Source: Sabellastarte sp. h YS-2021 (lineage: Eukaryota > Annelida > Polychaeta > Sabellida > Sabellidae). From it: DNA of 64,000 nt. The stretch spans positions 106,162,221-106,226,220 of the forward strand of contig OZ024931.1 of NCBI GenBank assembly GCA_964017235.1. The letters run 5' to 3'. A program made the translations under genes and the position numbers. Shown in pieces: positions 20,629 to 31,500 of this stretch. Numbering within the stretch: the stretch's first letter is position 1; the number at the start of each line of letters is the position of its first letter. The notes beneath the pieces are model-generated. The model worked only from the letters and a program-made list of their open reading frames with translations, was not told where the DNA came from and did no database searches.

Positions 20629-20710
20629 GGTAGCGTGGCCGAGCGGTCTAAGGCGCTGGTTTAAGGCACCAGTCTCTTCGGAGGCGTGGGTTCGAATCCC
20701 ACCGCTGCCA
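20629..20710 (+). tRNA. tRNA-Leu (anticodon AAG)
   Basis: The 82-nt cloverleaf has acceptor arms GGTAGCG/CGCTGCC with discriminator A. The A box is TGGCCGAGCGG (20636-20646). The anticodon stem-loop is CTGGT-TTAAGGC-ACCAG with AAG at 20663-20665. It has the long variable arm typical of leucine tRNAs, the T-loop GGTTCGAATCC (20689-20699), no intron, and a TTTT stop at 20715-20718. It differs by only a couple of anticodon-stem bases from the vertebrate Leu-AAG sequence as I know it. It points away from MRPL58, whose ATG is 25 bp upstream, so transcription of the two must overlap or be very tightly abutted. Confidence 0.97.
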
Positions 20711-20999
20711 CATATTTTATTTATTTATTTATTTTTTTCCGGCTGCATTCAGATAAAAATCAAGAGCAAAAAATTATTGATTCATACACTTTTTTTCCAA
20801 CAGAAATGATTTGAGGAAAATAAATAATTTATAGCAAATCTTTATATGTTTTATGGATAGTCCAAGTCAATAAAATTTCTGCTCCTTTGCTCTTTTAATT
20901 AATATCTAAATATCATATATGAAAGAAAGCAAACACAAATGTTAACATATTTTAAAATCTCTTTGTGTTTATTTTTATATGGTTAAAGCCTCTATAGAT

Positions 21000-21215
21000 T
21001 TGCAAATTTAATAAGTAAATTAAATTTTTATAAGTTAATACCCTATCCAATGGACAATAGCTTATCCGGTCGGCGCAGACCGGCCCGCCAAACGTCAGAA
21101 AAAGACGTCCTGTGTCTCCACCGGCAGGCCGGTCCCTAGTACTAGTGCACTCGCCAGGTGGCGCATCGTACTTCCTTCCTGTCTAGACAGAGTGACGTCA
21201 TGGCATCTTTTTTGT
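21000..21215 (-). repeat. DIRS 3' inverted terminal repeat
   Basis: From about 21048 to 21213 it matches the reverse complement of 27249-27414 with few differences ('ccaccggcaggccggtccct', 'cctgtctagacagagtgacg'). Its outermost 48 bp are AT-rich and match only the ICR. Confidence 0.9.
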
Positions 21216-21277
21216 TGTCTAAACTTAATAGACCCCTAGTAACCTGAAAAGCGGGGTCGGTTGGGAGGGTCTTGTGC

Positions 21278-21373
21278 GTCCATTGGATAGGGTATTAACT
21301 TATAAAAATTTAGTTTACTTATTAAATTTGCAATTTTATTGCGTTAATACATCCCATCCAATGGACAATAGCT
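21278..21373 (-). repeat. DIRS internal complementary region
   Basis: 21278-21333 is the reverse complement of the element's left end (21000-21055). 21334-21373 is the reverse complement of its right end (about 27405-27444). The meeting point, 'ttgcaa|ttttattgcg', fixes both element ends. In DIRS models this region guides closure of the circular intermediate. Confidence 0.88.
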
Positions 21374-21547
21374 GAATAACTACCGCTTGGTTGGCGGGTG
21401 AGTTACTATAGGGACTATGAATTTAACTCATATTAGAAATAATAACTATTCCCGTTAAAGCCTGGGTAGATCTTGTAGTCAACACCCTTAAGGCTATGGT
21501 CGAATATCATCATCCGGTTATCTGGAGTTGAAACCGTCAGAGTCGAC

Positions 21548-21577
21548 CTTGCCCCCCCCCCCCCCCCCCCTTTTTTC
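21548..21577. repeat. C-run followed by T-run inside the DIRS element
   Basis: About 19 C then 6 T, between the recombinase stop and the ICR. Homopolymer length in an assembly is unreliable. Confidence 0.8.
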
Positions 21578-21751
21578 TCTCAAGAACAGGCCTGCTCTGA
21601 GGTAGGGGAAGAGAGGGATGAGTTCAGTCCCATAAGCTACCACCTCCCAGAGAAAGTACGTCCAGAATGGTTTTTTTTTAATTTTTTTTATTTTAACTAT
21701 CGTGCAATATATACAAATGTGTACGACTATATACATATATACAGATCTCCT

Positions 21752-22550
21752 CTAAAGACTAGCCTGCTTGTGGACCTGCTGGGCAGCCACAACAGGGCCA
21801 AAATGGTAGAGCTCTGAGTCAGCCCAAGCCACATCCTTCAGATAAAATTGAGTGAAGGTATTATGAGATTTCCAGTGGCAGGCTGATAAGATCTGCTCTA
21901 AGGAGACCCCTGACTGGAAGGCCTTAGAAGCAGCAAAGGCCCCGACATCATGAGCTTTGACTTGATGTAGGGTGTGGGCCCGGTGATCAGAGAGTTCGTA
22001 GCATAGGATCACAATCTGCTTGATCCATGAGGAGATAGTGGCAGGTGAGATGTCTTTGTCGAAGCCTTTCTTGAAGGAGACAAAAACTAATTGTTTGTCC
22101 TGCCTCATCCCTGAGGTTCTGTCCAAATAGTAGCGCAAGGCTCTGACCGGACAAAGAGATTTGTCGGACTTGAGGGACCTATCCAGAGTAGGAGCCAGGG
22201 CTGGTATGACCACTGGGGCTACACTCTCCGGACCCTCTTTGGCCAGTTGGTTCTTGGAGAGAAAACTGGGAGATGGAAACAGAGACACCTTAGACCAGTC
22301 CGACTGATGTCTGATGTTTTTATGCTGCCATGCATGGATCTCACTTCTTCTTTTGCCAGAGCCCAGGGCCAGAAGGAAGACGGTCTTGAAAGTCAGATGC
22401 TTCAGAGATGCCTCCCTAAGAGGTTCAAAAGGAGCCTTTGTCAACTGGTGTAGCACCAAGGAAAGGTTCCAAGAGGGTATGCCTCTCCGCCCTTTGGGTC
22501 TGTCTCTATGGAAACTGTCCAGGAGACGGGTGAGGTTCTCATCCTTACTG
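21752..22550 (-). pseudogene. DIRS tyrosine recombinase, catalytic domain, with HxxR changed to HDVG
   Basis: The frame shows the first catalytic Arg context (GSGKRRSEIHAW) and the His box (VKAHDVGAFAAS). It then shows CHWKSHNTFTQFYL with the Trp/His position and the nucleophile Tyr. The second catalytic Arg of HxxR is Gly (codon GGG, 21941-21943). That change should abolish strand cleavage. The frame continues from the upstream core-binding segment only after a frameshift near 22545. It ends at a stop at 21752, before the ICR. Confidence 0.85.
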
Positions 22551-22830
22551 ACATGAGTGTAATATTACCCAATTTATCAGCAATGGCAGACCTGTATCCA
22601 TCAATGGTGCTAGGCTGCAGGTTCTTGACCTCAAAGAGGTAGAGTAGGAAGTCAGCCACCAACTTCAAAGGTGGTGACTTGAAGTCCACCTGATTAGCGA
22701 TGCACCATTTTGTAAAAATGGACCACTTTGCCTCATAGACTGATCTGGTTGATCTTCTTTGAGGAGCCTCAATTCTTGTTGCCACTGCCTCAGAGAAGCC
22801 CTGTTTTCTGATTGCTGAGGCTCTAGGAGC
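22545..22830 (-). pseudogene. DIRS tyrosine recombinase, N-terminal core-binding segment
   Basis: The frame contains STRSVYEAKWSIFTKWC and LKLVADFLLYLFEVKNL, the SAM-like DNA-binding part that precedes the catalytic domain. It is out of frame with the RNase H/methyltransferase segment before it (shift near 22825) and with the catalytic part after it (shift near 22545). Confidence 0.8.
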
Positions 22831-23775
22831 CATGCATGAAGGTTCAGGTTTGTCAGATTTCTGTGAGGGATCTGATTGAAGGGCTGTGTCAGCAGATTGG
22901 GCAGATTTGGAAGTCTGAGGGGGACTTGACTGGACATGGCCACTAAATCCCAAAACCAAGGCATGTTGGGCCATCCGGGCGCAATCAGGATTAGTCTCTT
23001 GCATGGAGAGTCCAGTAACTTTTCCACCACCTTGCCCAAGATGGGGGTTGGTGGGAAAGCATATGCATCCAGATCCTCCCATGGCAGAGTGAGTGCATCT
23101 ACTGCAAAAGCTAGGGAGTCCGAAACTGGGGATACAAAGAGAGGCAGTTTGTGATTGAACCTTGTGGCAAACAGATCTATGTGGGGCTGGTGCCACCTGT
23201 TGCATAGTTCTTGAAATACTTCCGGAAGGAGGGACCACTCTGTTTGGATAGTCTGACCCAGTCTGGATAGCTTGTCCGCTATCACATTTAGATGGCCTGG
23301 AATATGCCGGGCTTTGAGAGTCACTTGTCTCTGGGAGCACCAGGTCAATATCCTCCAAAGGAGGGCACACAGGGGACCCGACTTCGTGCCTCCTTCCTTG
23401 TTTATGTACGCTACCACTGTGGTGTTGTCTGTAGCTACCAAGACGATTTTGCCTACGCAGAGATCCTGAAACTCTTTTAAGGCTAGCAAGACTGCTTTTA
23501 GCTCGAGATAGTTGATGTGCAGTTTGCTTTCCGGTATCGACCAGGACCCTCTTGCAGTGCGCTCGTTTAAGTGAGTGCCCCAGCCTTCTTTTGATGCGTC
23601 TGTAAAGATCTGCAGAGCATGCTTTATTGGGTGTAAAGGTTGGCCTTGGAGAACATTGCCCTCCTGTAACCACCATTGCAAGTGTGGGTGCAGGGACCTG
23701 GGCAGAGGGATAATCTTTTCTAGAGATTCCGGTACCCTCCAATTGTTTTTGAGGTGCCACTGAATGCAGGCGGCC
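22820..23775 (-). pseudogene. DIRS RNase H and methyltransferase-like domains
   Basis: The RNase H acidic residues are visible in IFTDASKEGWG, YLELKAVLLALKE, VATDNTTVVAYINKEGG and ARHIPGHLNVIADKLSR. They are followed by HIDLFATRFN and LPWEDLDAYAFPP, typical of the DAM-methyltransferase-like domain of DIRS elements. The frame differs from that of the reverse transcriptase because of a small deletion or shift near 23765-23775. Confidence 0.85.
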
Positions 23776-24600
23776 CAAATGAACCTGTTTTTTTGTGGCC
23801 GTCAACAGGCCTATCAGAGACATGAATTGCCGGACCGGACAGGCCGGTAGTGACAAAAGTGCTTGAATTTTCTCTTGGAGGTTTTCCCACCGGTCCGGAG
23901 TCGGTCGGACCCAGCCGGTCCTGAGATCGAACTGGTAACCTACGAAGTTGAAGACTTGCTTGGGTTCCAATTCCGATTTCTCTGTGTTTACCAGCCAACC
24001 TAGTTCTTGACACATTTGTACTAGAATCTGCGTATGCTGGCGACAGATAGGGTATGAATTGGCTCTTACTAACCAGTCGTCTAGGTACTGGTGGATTCTT
24101 ATACCCCTGCGCATGGCCATCAGTTTCACCTCCTTGACTAAGATGGTGAACTCCATGGGTGCTGTGGACAGTCCGAAAGGCAATGCCCTGAATTGGTAGG
24201 TCTGACCCTGGACATGGAATCTGAGATATTTCCTGGACTGGTCCTGTATTGGAATATGGAAGTAGGCATCCTTGAAGTCCACTGAGGTGACCCACTCCCC
24301 TTGCTGGAGGGATGTTCTGATGGTTTCCGGTGTCTCCATTTTGAATTTCTCCACTTTGAGAAAAAGGTTTAACTTGCTCAGGTCCAGTATTGGCCTCCAT
24401 TTGCTGTTGGGCTTGGGAACCAAAAACAGCTGGTTGAAAAACCCTAGAGAATTCTGATTGTGTACTACCTCTACTGCGTTTTTGTCTATAAGCTGATGTA
24501 ATGCCTCTAACAGGTAGCTGTTCCTGTGAGGATTGACATAACAGCTTACGACTGTGGGAGACCTGCTGAGATGAGGCCGGATCCGGAAGGGTGTAACCCT
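23770..24600 (-). pseudogene. DIRS reverse transcriptase domain
   Basis: Palm motifs in order are VPKPNSKWRPILDLSKLN, SVDFKDAYFHIPI (motif A Asp), LPFGLSTAPMEFT (motif B) and HQYLDDWLVRA (motif C, YLDD at 24077-24088). All catalytic Asp residues are present. The fingers region upstream is out of frame after GYTLP (shift near 24585). Confidence 0.9.
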
Positions 24601-24944
24601 GCTTTAAGATCTGAATTACTCTGGGACCGGCACCCAGATCCAGCCAAGTTTTCCAAAAGCTTTGAAGTCTGGCCCCTACAGGCATATTTGAGACAACATT
24701 TCTGACATTTGTTACAAGTGGAGCACAAGACAATTGAGTGACACAAGAAACACTGTTCACATATTTTAATTCTTGATTTACACAATGACAATCTGTTGCC
24801 CCGGGACTTACTCCTTTCTTTTGCGAATGCCCGGGGACAGAAGTGGCAAGTTTTACAACACTTAAGTTTACAGTCAAAGAGTTCAAAGTCTGTTCTTTCA
24901 CATTGTTCCCGGCCAGCAGTCTTCCTGGGAACTGGGTTAAACAT
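24546..24944 (-). pseudogene. DIRS Cys-rich (zinc-binding) frame overlapping the start of pol
   Basis: The frame carries CKLKCCKTCHFC and CEQCFLCHSIVLCSTCNKC, then KCC..ACRG, a Cys pattern seen in DIRS elements ahead of the reverse transcriptase. The same DNA in another frame reads PVGARLQSFWKTWLDLGAG (ATG at 24685), the usual beginning of the DIRS reverse-transcriptase frame. Overlapping frames are therefore likely original rather than damage. Confidence 0.65.
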
Positions 24945-25033
24945 TGACTGTCATTTATATGACTGCTGGCCCTTAACACCACGGGAGGAGAAGTTAGCAG
25001 AACGTCCTCTGCCTCTCTTGAACTGCCGACGTC

Positions 25034-26930
25034 CTATGTTTTTCCATGCCGGCCTGTCCTGCTTTCCCTCCGACCGACTCTCTGGTTTCTTGGTTTCAGG
25101 CCTTTCATAAGGGTGATATCTAAGCTTATTTCGGCCAAAGGATGCAGACTGACCCCTGCTGTCGTAGTGAGATATCTCTTCTCCGCCTTCTTGATAATGG
25201 CATCGGGAAATAAAGTTCCACCTTGTAGAGGGGCAGTTCTGAGAGCTGCAAAGGTGTCTGGTTTTATACCATTTTTGAGAAGGCTAACATAGGCATCCCG
25301 CCGGGCCAAAGTTGAGTTACCCATGGTGATGAAAACGAAGTCCGTCAGGTGTTCCATTGATTTGGCGGCGGCTTGCGTGATGCTGCTATTGAAGGTCATG
25401 AGGAATTGTAATTCATCAGACGCTTCCGAGATCTTCTTGGACACCTTGCCTTTAGACTCCCCCGGGATAGTTTTAAGTTGTGACTGCATCTCCTGCTGTA
25501 CCTTGAAGAGGCAGCGGTTAAAACTAGCCGCTTGATTGCAAATCACAGAGGCCTCTCTTGCACTCTTCTCCCATTTGCGTAAAGTGTCCTGTGAGATACG
25601 GCGAGATGCCGGTGGAATGGAAGTCATACCAGTCTTTCTTGAGATTCTACTAAAACTACTGTTCAGTTTTGATGGTCCGGTATTCCAGCATGAAACTACA
25701 GAAGGATCCGTTGACTGTCCGGGGTAAAGCCCGTACCATTTATTCTGCGACCGGGCCGGCCTCAAAAATTGATCCATAGACAAATGACCAGCTTCGGTAG
25801 TCCGTGAAGGGTGTCCTTCAATGAGGGTCAAATTGAGTCTACCCAACTTCTTACAAAGCCACTCCTCTGTGGGCATTTGTACTGAAACTTTATTCGGAGC
25901 AGGAGCTTTAGGACCCGCAAAGGGGCTATCGTCCGATGGGTTAGAACTGTCCATCTCAGGCACATGGGTCCAACCCATGAAGGAACGGATGCCACTCATG
26001 GTCTCCCTATATGTCTGTTCTTCCGATGATGGTTGGTCGGTTTCCATAAAGTCCTGATCCTCAGAGAGATCAGCCTCTTCGACAAAGAGCTGGACCGGAG
26101 GTCGGTCGGAGATGTCACTATCCGCTTGAGAGTCTATGCTGGAGATACTGTCCCGTCTATCAGAAAGTTGAAGAGGAGGGGACTCCGAACCGGCAATAAA
26201 GGAGGTGCCTGGTCGGTTGGTGCGAGGTCGGTCGGAGAGTAGTTTGCTAGAAGACTGAGGCTTGGAGACAGCTGGGTCAGAGTCGGAAGGCAAACCATCA
26301 GCTTGATGTCGGTCGGATGAAGGCATACTGGCCGACTGGTTCTTTTCAGCAATGTCTGGACCAGTGCGCCCTGATGCAGAAGGTCTGAGTCGGTGAGAGT
26401 CCGACTTTGGCTTACCGGCCGACTTATGCTGTGAAGCATGTGTGTCTGGGCCAGTGCGCTCTGAAGATGGTTGTCCTTGATCAACTTTCTCTGTTCTCAG
26501 CTTACCGGCCGACTTATGCGTTAAAGCATGTGTGTCTGGGCCAGTGCGCTTTTCTGGTGAAGATTTCACAGGTTGAAAAAAGGGTTCTGTATCCTTCCGT
26601 ATACCAGCAGGTGGAGTGTGTGTAGGGGACACACGGACCTCTGAAGAAAAGCTCGGTTGTAAAGACTTTGACAAGAGGAGAGCTTCAATCCTATTAAAAC
26701 GTTCGGACCATTTCTGGTCTAATTTAGAGATCTTACTATCAGCAGATGAAGGGGCTACCACCTTCTTAGACTTGGAGGGAAGTTTCTTTGTTTTCTTTTC
26801 CGGAGGAGCAGAGTCTACTTGAGAAGACTGAGAATCACCTACAACCCCAATAACTTCAACAGAAGAAGGATCAACAAGGGTGTCATCCGTAGGGTTAGCA
26901 GACTCGTTTAGCCTCCCTTTTCTCCTTTTT
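25034..26930 (-). pseudogene. DIRS gag-like protein, main frame
   Basis: A long open frame of about 630 codons is rich in Ser, Pro, Asp and Lys, with several near-repeats of 'RTGPDTHA..HKSAGK' in the N-terminal half. The C-terminal part is helical-looking and ends in a basic stretch (KPRNQRVGRRESRTGRHGK). The position before pol and the composition fit the ORF1/gag-like protein of DIRS elements. No catalytic motif is seen. Its natural start is lost in a frameshift near 26920. Confidence 0.7.
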
Positions 26931-27128
26931 AATCTTGTAAGATGGAGTAGCGAGCTGGGAATGCTGCTCAGGGGTGAGGGAGTTGCATAACTTACAATCA
27001 GTAGTGTCTTTATTAGCCACACACGGTTCCTCTCCCTTCCCTTTATCGCGACAACGCGCGCAAAAAGTATGTCCATCAAAATTGGCCATTGCGTGGCCGC
27101 AACTTCCCCTTCGTTGTCCCGAAGACAT
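26895..27128 (-). pseudogene. DIRS gag-like protein, N-terminal Cys/His motif
   Basis: Starts ATG at 27128. The CGHAMANFDGHTFCARCRDK block and a later C...C..C pattern form a probable zinc-binding module. It runs out of frame in an A/G-rich stretch (about 26905-26935), where the main gag frame takes over. Confidence 0.7.
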
Positions 27129-27248
27129 AACGTGCCCTACACACTTAGAAGAATCCAGAAGCAAATAAAAGTTCAAATCCTTGTAATATTTCACAAAAAA
27201 ACACCAAATTCCTGGCTGCTATGAAAAAGCTTCCACACTAGTTCGCGC

Positions 27249-27444
27249 CAAATGAAAAAGATGCCATGACGTCACTCTGTCTAGACAGGAAGGAAGTACG
27301 ACACTCCACCTGGCGAGTGCACTAGTACTAGGGACCGGCCTGCCGGTGGAGACACAGGACGTCTTTTTCTGACGTTTGGTGGGCCGGTCTGCGCCGACTA
27401 GATAAGCTATTGTCCATTGGATAGGATGGATTAACGCAATAAAA
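27249..27444 (-). repeat. DIRS 5' inverted terminal repeat
   Basis: It is the inverse of 21048-21213 and extends outward to 'ggattaacgcaataaaa'. It should contain the element's promoter, but no core promoter motif is obvious. Confidence 0.9.
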
Positions 27445-28540
27445 GTACGTAATTCATTAACTCCACCTCCGAGATTATGTTTTTGGCAGTGTGCATTTGT
27501 GTACAAAGTCACGTGGAAGTTATGGACATATTTTAATGAATATTTTTTAGGAAATGTTGACAATGGCCCAATGAAGAGATCTTTTGATTTTGGTGGTGAT
27601 CCAGTCTCTGGATCCAATTTTAAGAATCCTTAAAAGGATTTGTGTTTGTGCTCATGTAAGTAATATTGGGGGTATCAGGCCTTGGCAGAGGCTACTGCTC
27701 TCCGAGTGCCTGTAACTATAGCCTTCCTTTTATTGAGTCACGATCTGGTGGAGAAATTATAATATATAAGCAAAGTTTTTTCTGAGGTCATCAGTTCCAA
27801 GAAATACCATGAATTTAAAGGCGTGGGATACTCAAAAAATTCATTCACAACTGTTATTTGGCCAGACGTCAAAGCCAGTGTGGATTCCCAGAACCAAGTC
27901 TGTCGGCTGACAGTGAAAAAAAAGAAGATATTTATGGTTATTTCGATTCCTTTGACTAGGCTACCTGAAAAATTTTTATTTTAGCTAAATGGTAACAACT
28001 TATTTTTCTGTTAAAATTAACCTTGTTATTTGGACCTCCTGGCTAACTTAAAGAGCTGTGATAAGAAAAGTCCACACATTGTTTCCTTCAGGACTGCAAA
28101 ATAGGTTCTGCAGTCAATTTACTGTCCCCTTATCTAGTTCCTGCTAGTTATGTCATGTTCTCGATGAGAACTTTTCACCAATGAGATTTGGTACTTTGCT
28201 GATCAGCTGTTACCACGGTACTTTTATGATCAACTGAGATTCAAATAAACAAGGTGGGGTTCAAAAACTGCCAACAACCAATCTGTTTTCATTTTTCTAC
28301 TCCTTTAAAGTCAACGCCACTATATTGAAGTACAGATATCATACTTATGTGGAGAATAATATCATACAAAACATACATACAATAACCGTACTTAAAGTCT
28401 CAAAATTTTGATTTCTGAAACAGCAAGAACTTAAAAAGAATAATCTACATTTTTTTTCTAATTTAATCAAAAAATGTCAAACTTTCATTGTTTCAAAAAT
28501 ATTACACTCAACATATTCTTTACAATTTTACTGTAATTAA
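27445..28540. other. Intergenic sequence, no feature seen
   Basis: AT-rich and unique by eye. The frame at 27219-27617 lies mostly in the DIRS terminal repeat. No exon is recognised. Confidence 0.45.
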
Positions 28541-31500
28541 AACTAGAGGATCGCTCGCAAAAAAAAAAGATAATGTTTTTGCATAGCAAAAACAAAGCGT
28601 CCCGAAAAGGATATAAAGGTGAGTGCTAAAGTATTAAGAAAATGCTTCGTTTCTAGCCTTATACTGTTGTGGCAACCAAAGTCAGCGCAGTCTGCTCTAT
28701 CTAGCACGGTTTTTAAGATATAAGCATTTTTGTGTTTTGCAAAAAATAAAAAAATTCAAAATGTCCGCTATATTTGGCGAGACAAAAATATTTTGAAAAT
28801 TGGCATGGCTACTCTGCAGAGATACCCAGCAGGTCAAAAATTTTGTTGAGTTCGCTCCATATAGCACGGTTTTCGAGATATAAGCATTTTTGTGTTTTGC
28901 AAAAACTTTGAAAATTCAAAATGGCCACCATTTTTGGGGAGACAAAAATTTTTGTCAAGACCACTGTGTATCTCCCGCCGAGCATTAAAGCAGAAGAAAT
29001 AGCTTTTCCGAGATATTCACAATTTTTCATTTTCGTGTGTGAAAGCTCTTCCAAAAGTAGGTGAATGAGTTATTTGAGAAAAATTGGCTATCTGCAATAC
29101 TATTAAGAGATAATTCGCATTTATTCATTTTGAGTAGGTGAGTAATTAGCTATGGGTCTGAAACTTCACCATGTGAAAGCTCTCCCACAAGTAGATGAAT
29201 GAGTATTTGATAAAAATTGGGTATCCGAAATACTTTTACAGATAATTAGCATTTACTCATTTTGAGTAGGTGAATAAATAGCTATGGGTCTGAAACTTCA
29301 CAGTGTGAAAGCTCTTCCAAAAGTAGGTGAATGAGTTATTTGAGAAAACTTGGCTATCTGCAATACTTTTAGAGATAATTCACATTTACTCATTTTGAGT
29401 AGGTGAATAATTAGCTATGGGTCTGAAACTTCACCAAGTGAAAGCTCTGCCAAAAGTAGGTGAATGAGTTATTTGAGAAAAATTGGCTCTCTGCAATACT
29501 TTTAGAGATAATTCGCATTTACTCATTTTGAGTAGGTGAGTAATTAGCTATGGGTCTGAAACTTCACAGAGTGAAAGCTCTCCCAAAAGTAGGTGAATGA
29601 GTTATTTGAGAAAAATTGGCTATCTGCAATACTTTTAGAGATAATTCGCATTTACTCATTTTGAGTAGGTGAGTAATTAGCTATGGGTCTGAAACTTCAC
29701 CGAGTGAAAGCTCTCCCAAAAGTAGGTGAATGATTTATTTGAGAAAAATTGGCTATCTGCAATACTTTTAGAGATAATTCGCATTTACTCATTTTGAGTA
29801 GGTGAGTAATTAGCTATGGGTCTGAAACTTCACAGAGTGAAAGCTCTCCCAAAAGTAGGTGAATGAGTTATTTGAGGAAAATTGGCTATCTGCAATACTT
29901 TTAGAGATAATTCGCATTTACTCATTTTGAGTAGGTGAGTAATTAGCTATGGGTCTGAAACTTCACCGAGTAAAAGCTCTCCCAAAAGTAGGTGAATGAT
30001 TTATTTGAGAAAAATTGGCTATCTGCAATACTTTTAGAGATAATTCGCATTTACTCATTTTGAGTAGGCGAGTAATTAGCTATGGGTATGAAACTTCACC
30101 AAGTAAAAGCTCTCCCAAAAGTAGGTGAATGATTTATTTGAGAAAAATTGGCTATCTGCAATACTTTTAGAGATAATTCGCATTTACTCATTTTGAGTAG
30201 GTGAGTAATTAGCTATGGGTCTGAAACTTCACAGAGTGAAAGCTCTCCCAAAAGTAGGTGAATGAGTTATTTGAGAAAAATTGGCTATCTGCAATACTTT
30301 TACAGATAATTCACATTTACTCATTTTGAGTAGGTGAGTAATTAGCTATGGGTCTGAAACTTCACCACATGAAAGCTCTTCCAAAAGTAGGTGAATGAGT
30401 TATTTGAGAAAAATTGGCTATCTGCAATACTTTTAATAGATAATTCGCATTTACTCATTTTGAGTAGGTGAGTAATCATCTACGGGTCTGAAACTTCACC
30501 ATGTGAAAGCTCTCCCAAAAGTACATGAATGAGTTATTTGATAAAAATTGGGTATCCCCAATAGTTTTTGAGATAATTAGCATTTACTCATTTTGAGTAG
30601 GTGAGTAATTAGCTACGGGTCTGAAACTTCACAGAGTGAAAGCTCTTCCAAAAGTAGGTGAATGAGTTATTTCAGAAAAATTGGCTATCTGCAATACTTT
30701 TAGAGGTAATTCGCATTTACTCATTTTGAGTAGGTGAGCAATTAGCTATGGGTCTGAAACTTCACCAAGTGAAAGCTCTTTGGGATAGCTGCTCTGCAGA
30801 GATACCCTGAAGATAAAAAATTTCGTCGAAATTGCTCTATGTAGCACGGTTTTGCGAAATATTAGCATTTTTGTGTTTTGCAATTTTTGCGCAAAAATTC
30901 GAAAATTCAAAATGGCCGCCATTTTTTGCGAGAAATTTTTTTTTTGAAAATTGGCATGGCTACTCTGCAGAGATACCCTGTGGGTCAAAAATTTTGTCGA
31001 AATCGCTCTATCTAGCAGGGTTTTCGAGATATAAGCATTTTTATGTTTTGCAATTTTTGCGAAAAATTCGAAAATTCAAAATGGCCGCCATTTTTGACCA
31101 GACAAAATTTTTTTGAAAATTGGCATGGCTATTCTGCAGAGATACCCTGTGGGTCAAAAATTTCGTCGAAATCGCTCTATCTAGCAGGGTTTTCAAGATA
31201 AAAGCATTTTTATGTTTTGCAATTTTTGGGAAAAATTCGAAAATTCAAAATGGCCGCCATTTTTGGCGAGACAAAAATTTTTTCAAAATTGAGATAACTA
31301 CTCTGCAGAGATACCCTGTGGGTCAAAAATTTCGTCGAAATCGCTCTATCTAGCACGGTTTTCGAGATATAAGCATTTTTGTGTTTTGCAATTTTTGCGA
31401 AAATTTCGAAAATTCAAAATGGCCGCCATTTTTGGCGAGACAAAAATTTTTTGAAAATTGGGCAAAGTACTCCGCAGAGATATCCTGCGGGTCAAAAATT

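Larger units (their letters stand above)
21000..27444 (-). mobile_element. DIRS-type tyrosine-recombinase retrotransposon, about 6.4 kb, degenerate
   Basis: On the minus strand the order is inverted terminal repeat, gag-like frame with Cys/His motif, Cys-rich frame, reverse transcriptase, RNase H, methyltransferase-like domain, tyrosine recombinase, internal complementary region (ICR), inverted terminal repeat. The ~165-bp shared part of the terminal repeats is inverted and about 95% alike. The ICR (21278-21373) is the reverse complement of the two outer ends joined, the hallmark of DIRS rather than Ngaro or PAT, which have split direct repeats. No target duplication is evident, as expected for recombinase-mediated integration. 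Several frameshifts and one lost catalytic residue show that this copy is inactive. Confidence 0.93.

Noticed and set aside
20629..20710. Reading the tRNA as Leu-TAA
   Set aside because: With a five-base stem CTGGT/ACCAG the loop is TTAAGGC, placing AAG at positions 34-36.
21000..21060. DIRS element targeted to the tRNA gene 290 bp away, as seen for some amoeba retroelements
   Set aside because: A single copy cannot show targeting and no known metazoan DIRS does this; proximity is likely chance.
21000..27444. LTR retrotransposon, Ngaro or retrovirus-like element
   Set aside because: No integrase or protease. It has a tyrosine recombinase, inverted terminal repeats and an ICR, which together specify DIRS.
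29046..30775. Regular repeats suggesting a CRISPR array
   Set aside because: The whole 133-bp unit repeats, with no unique spacers, and the window is eukaryotic.
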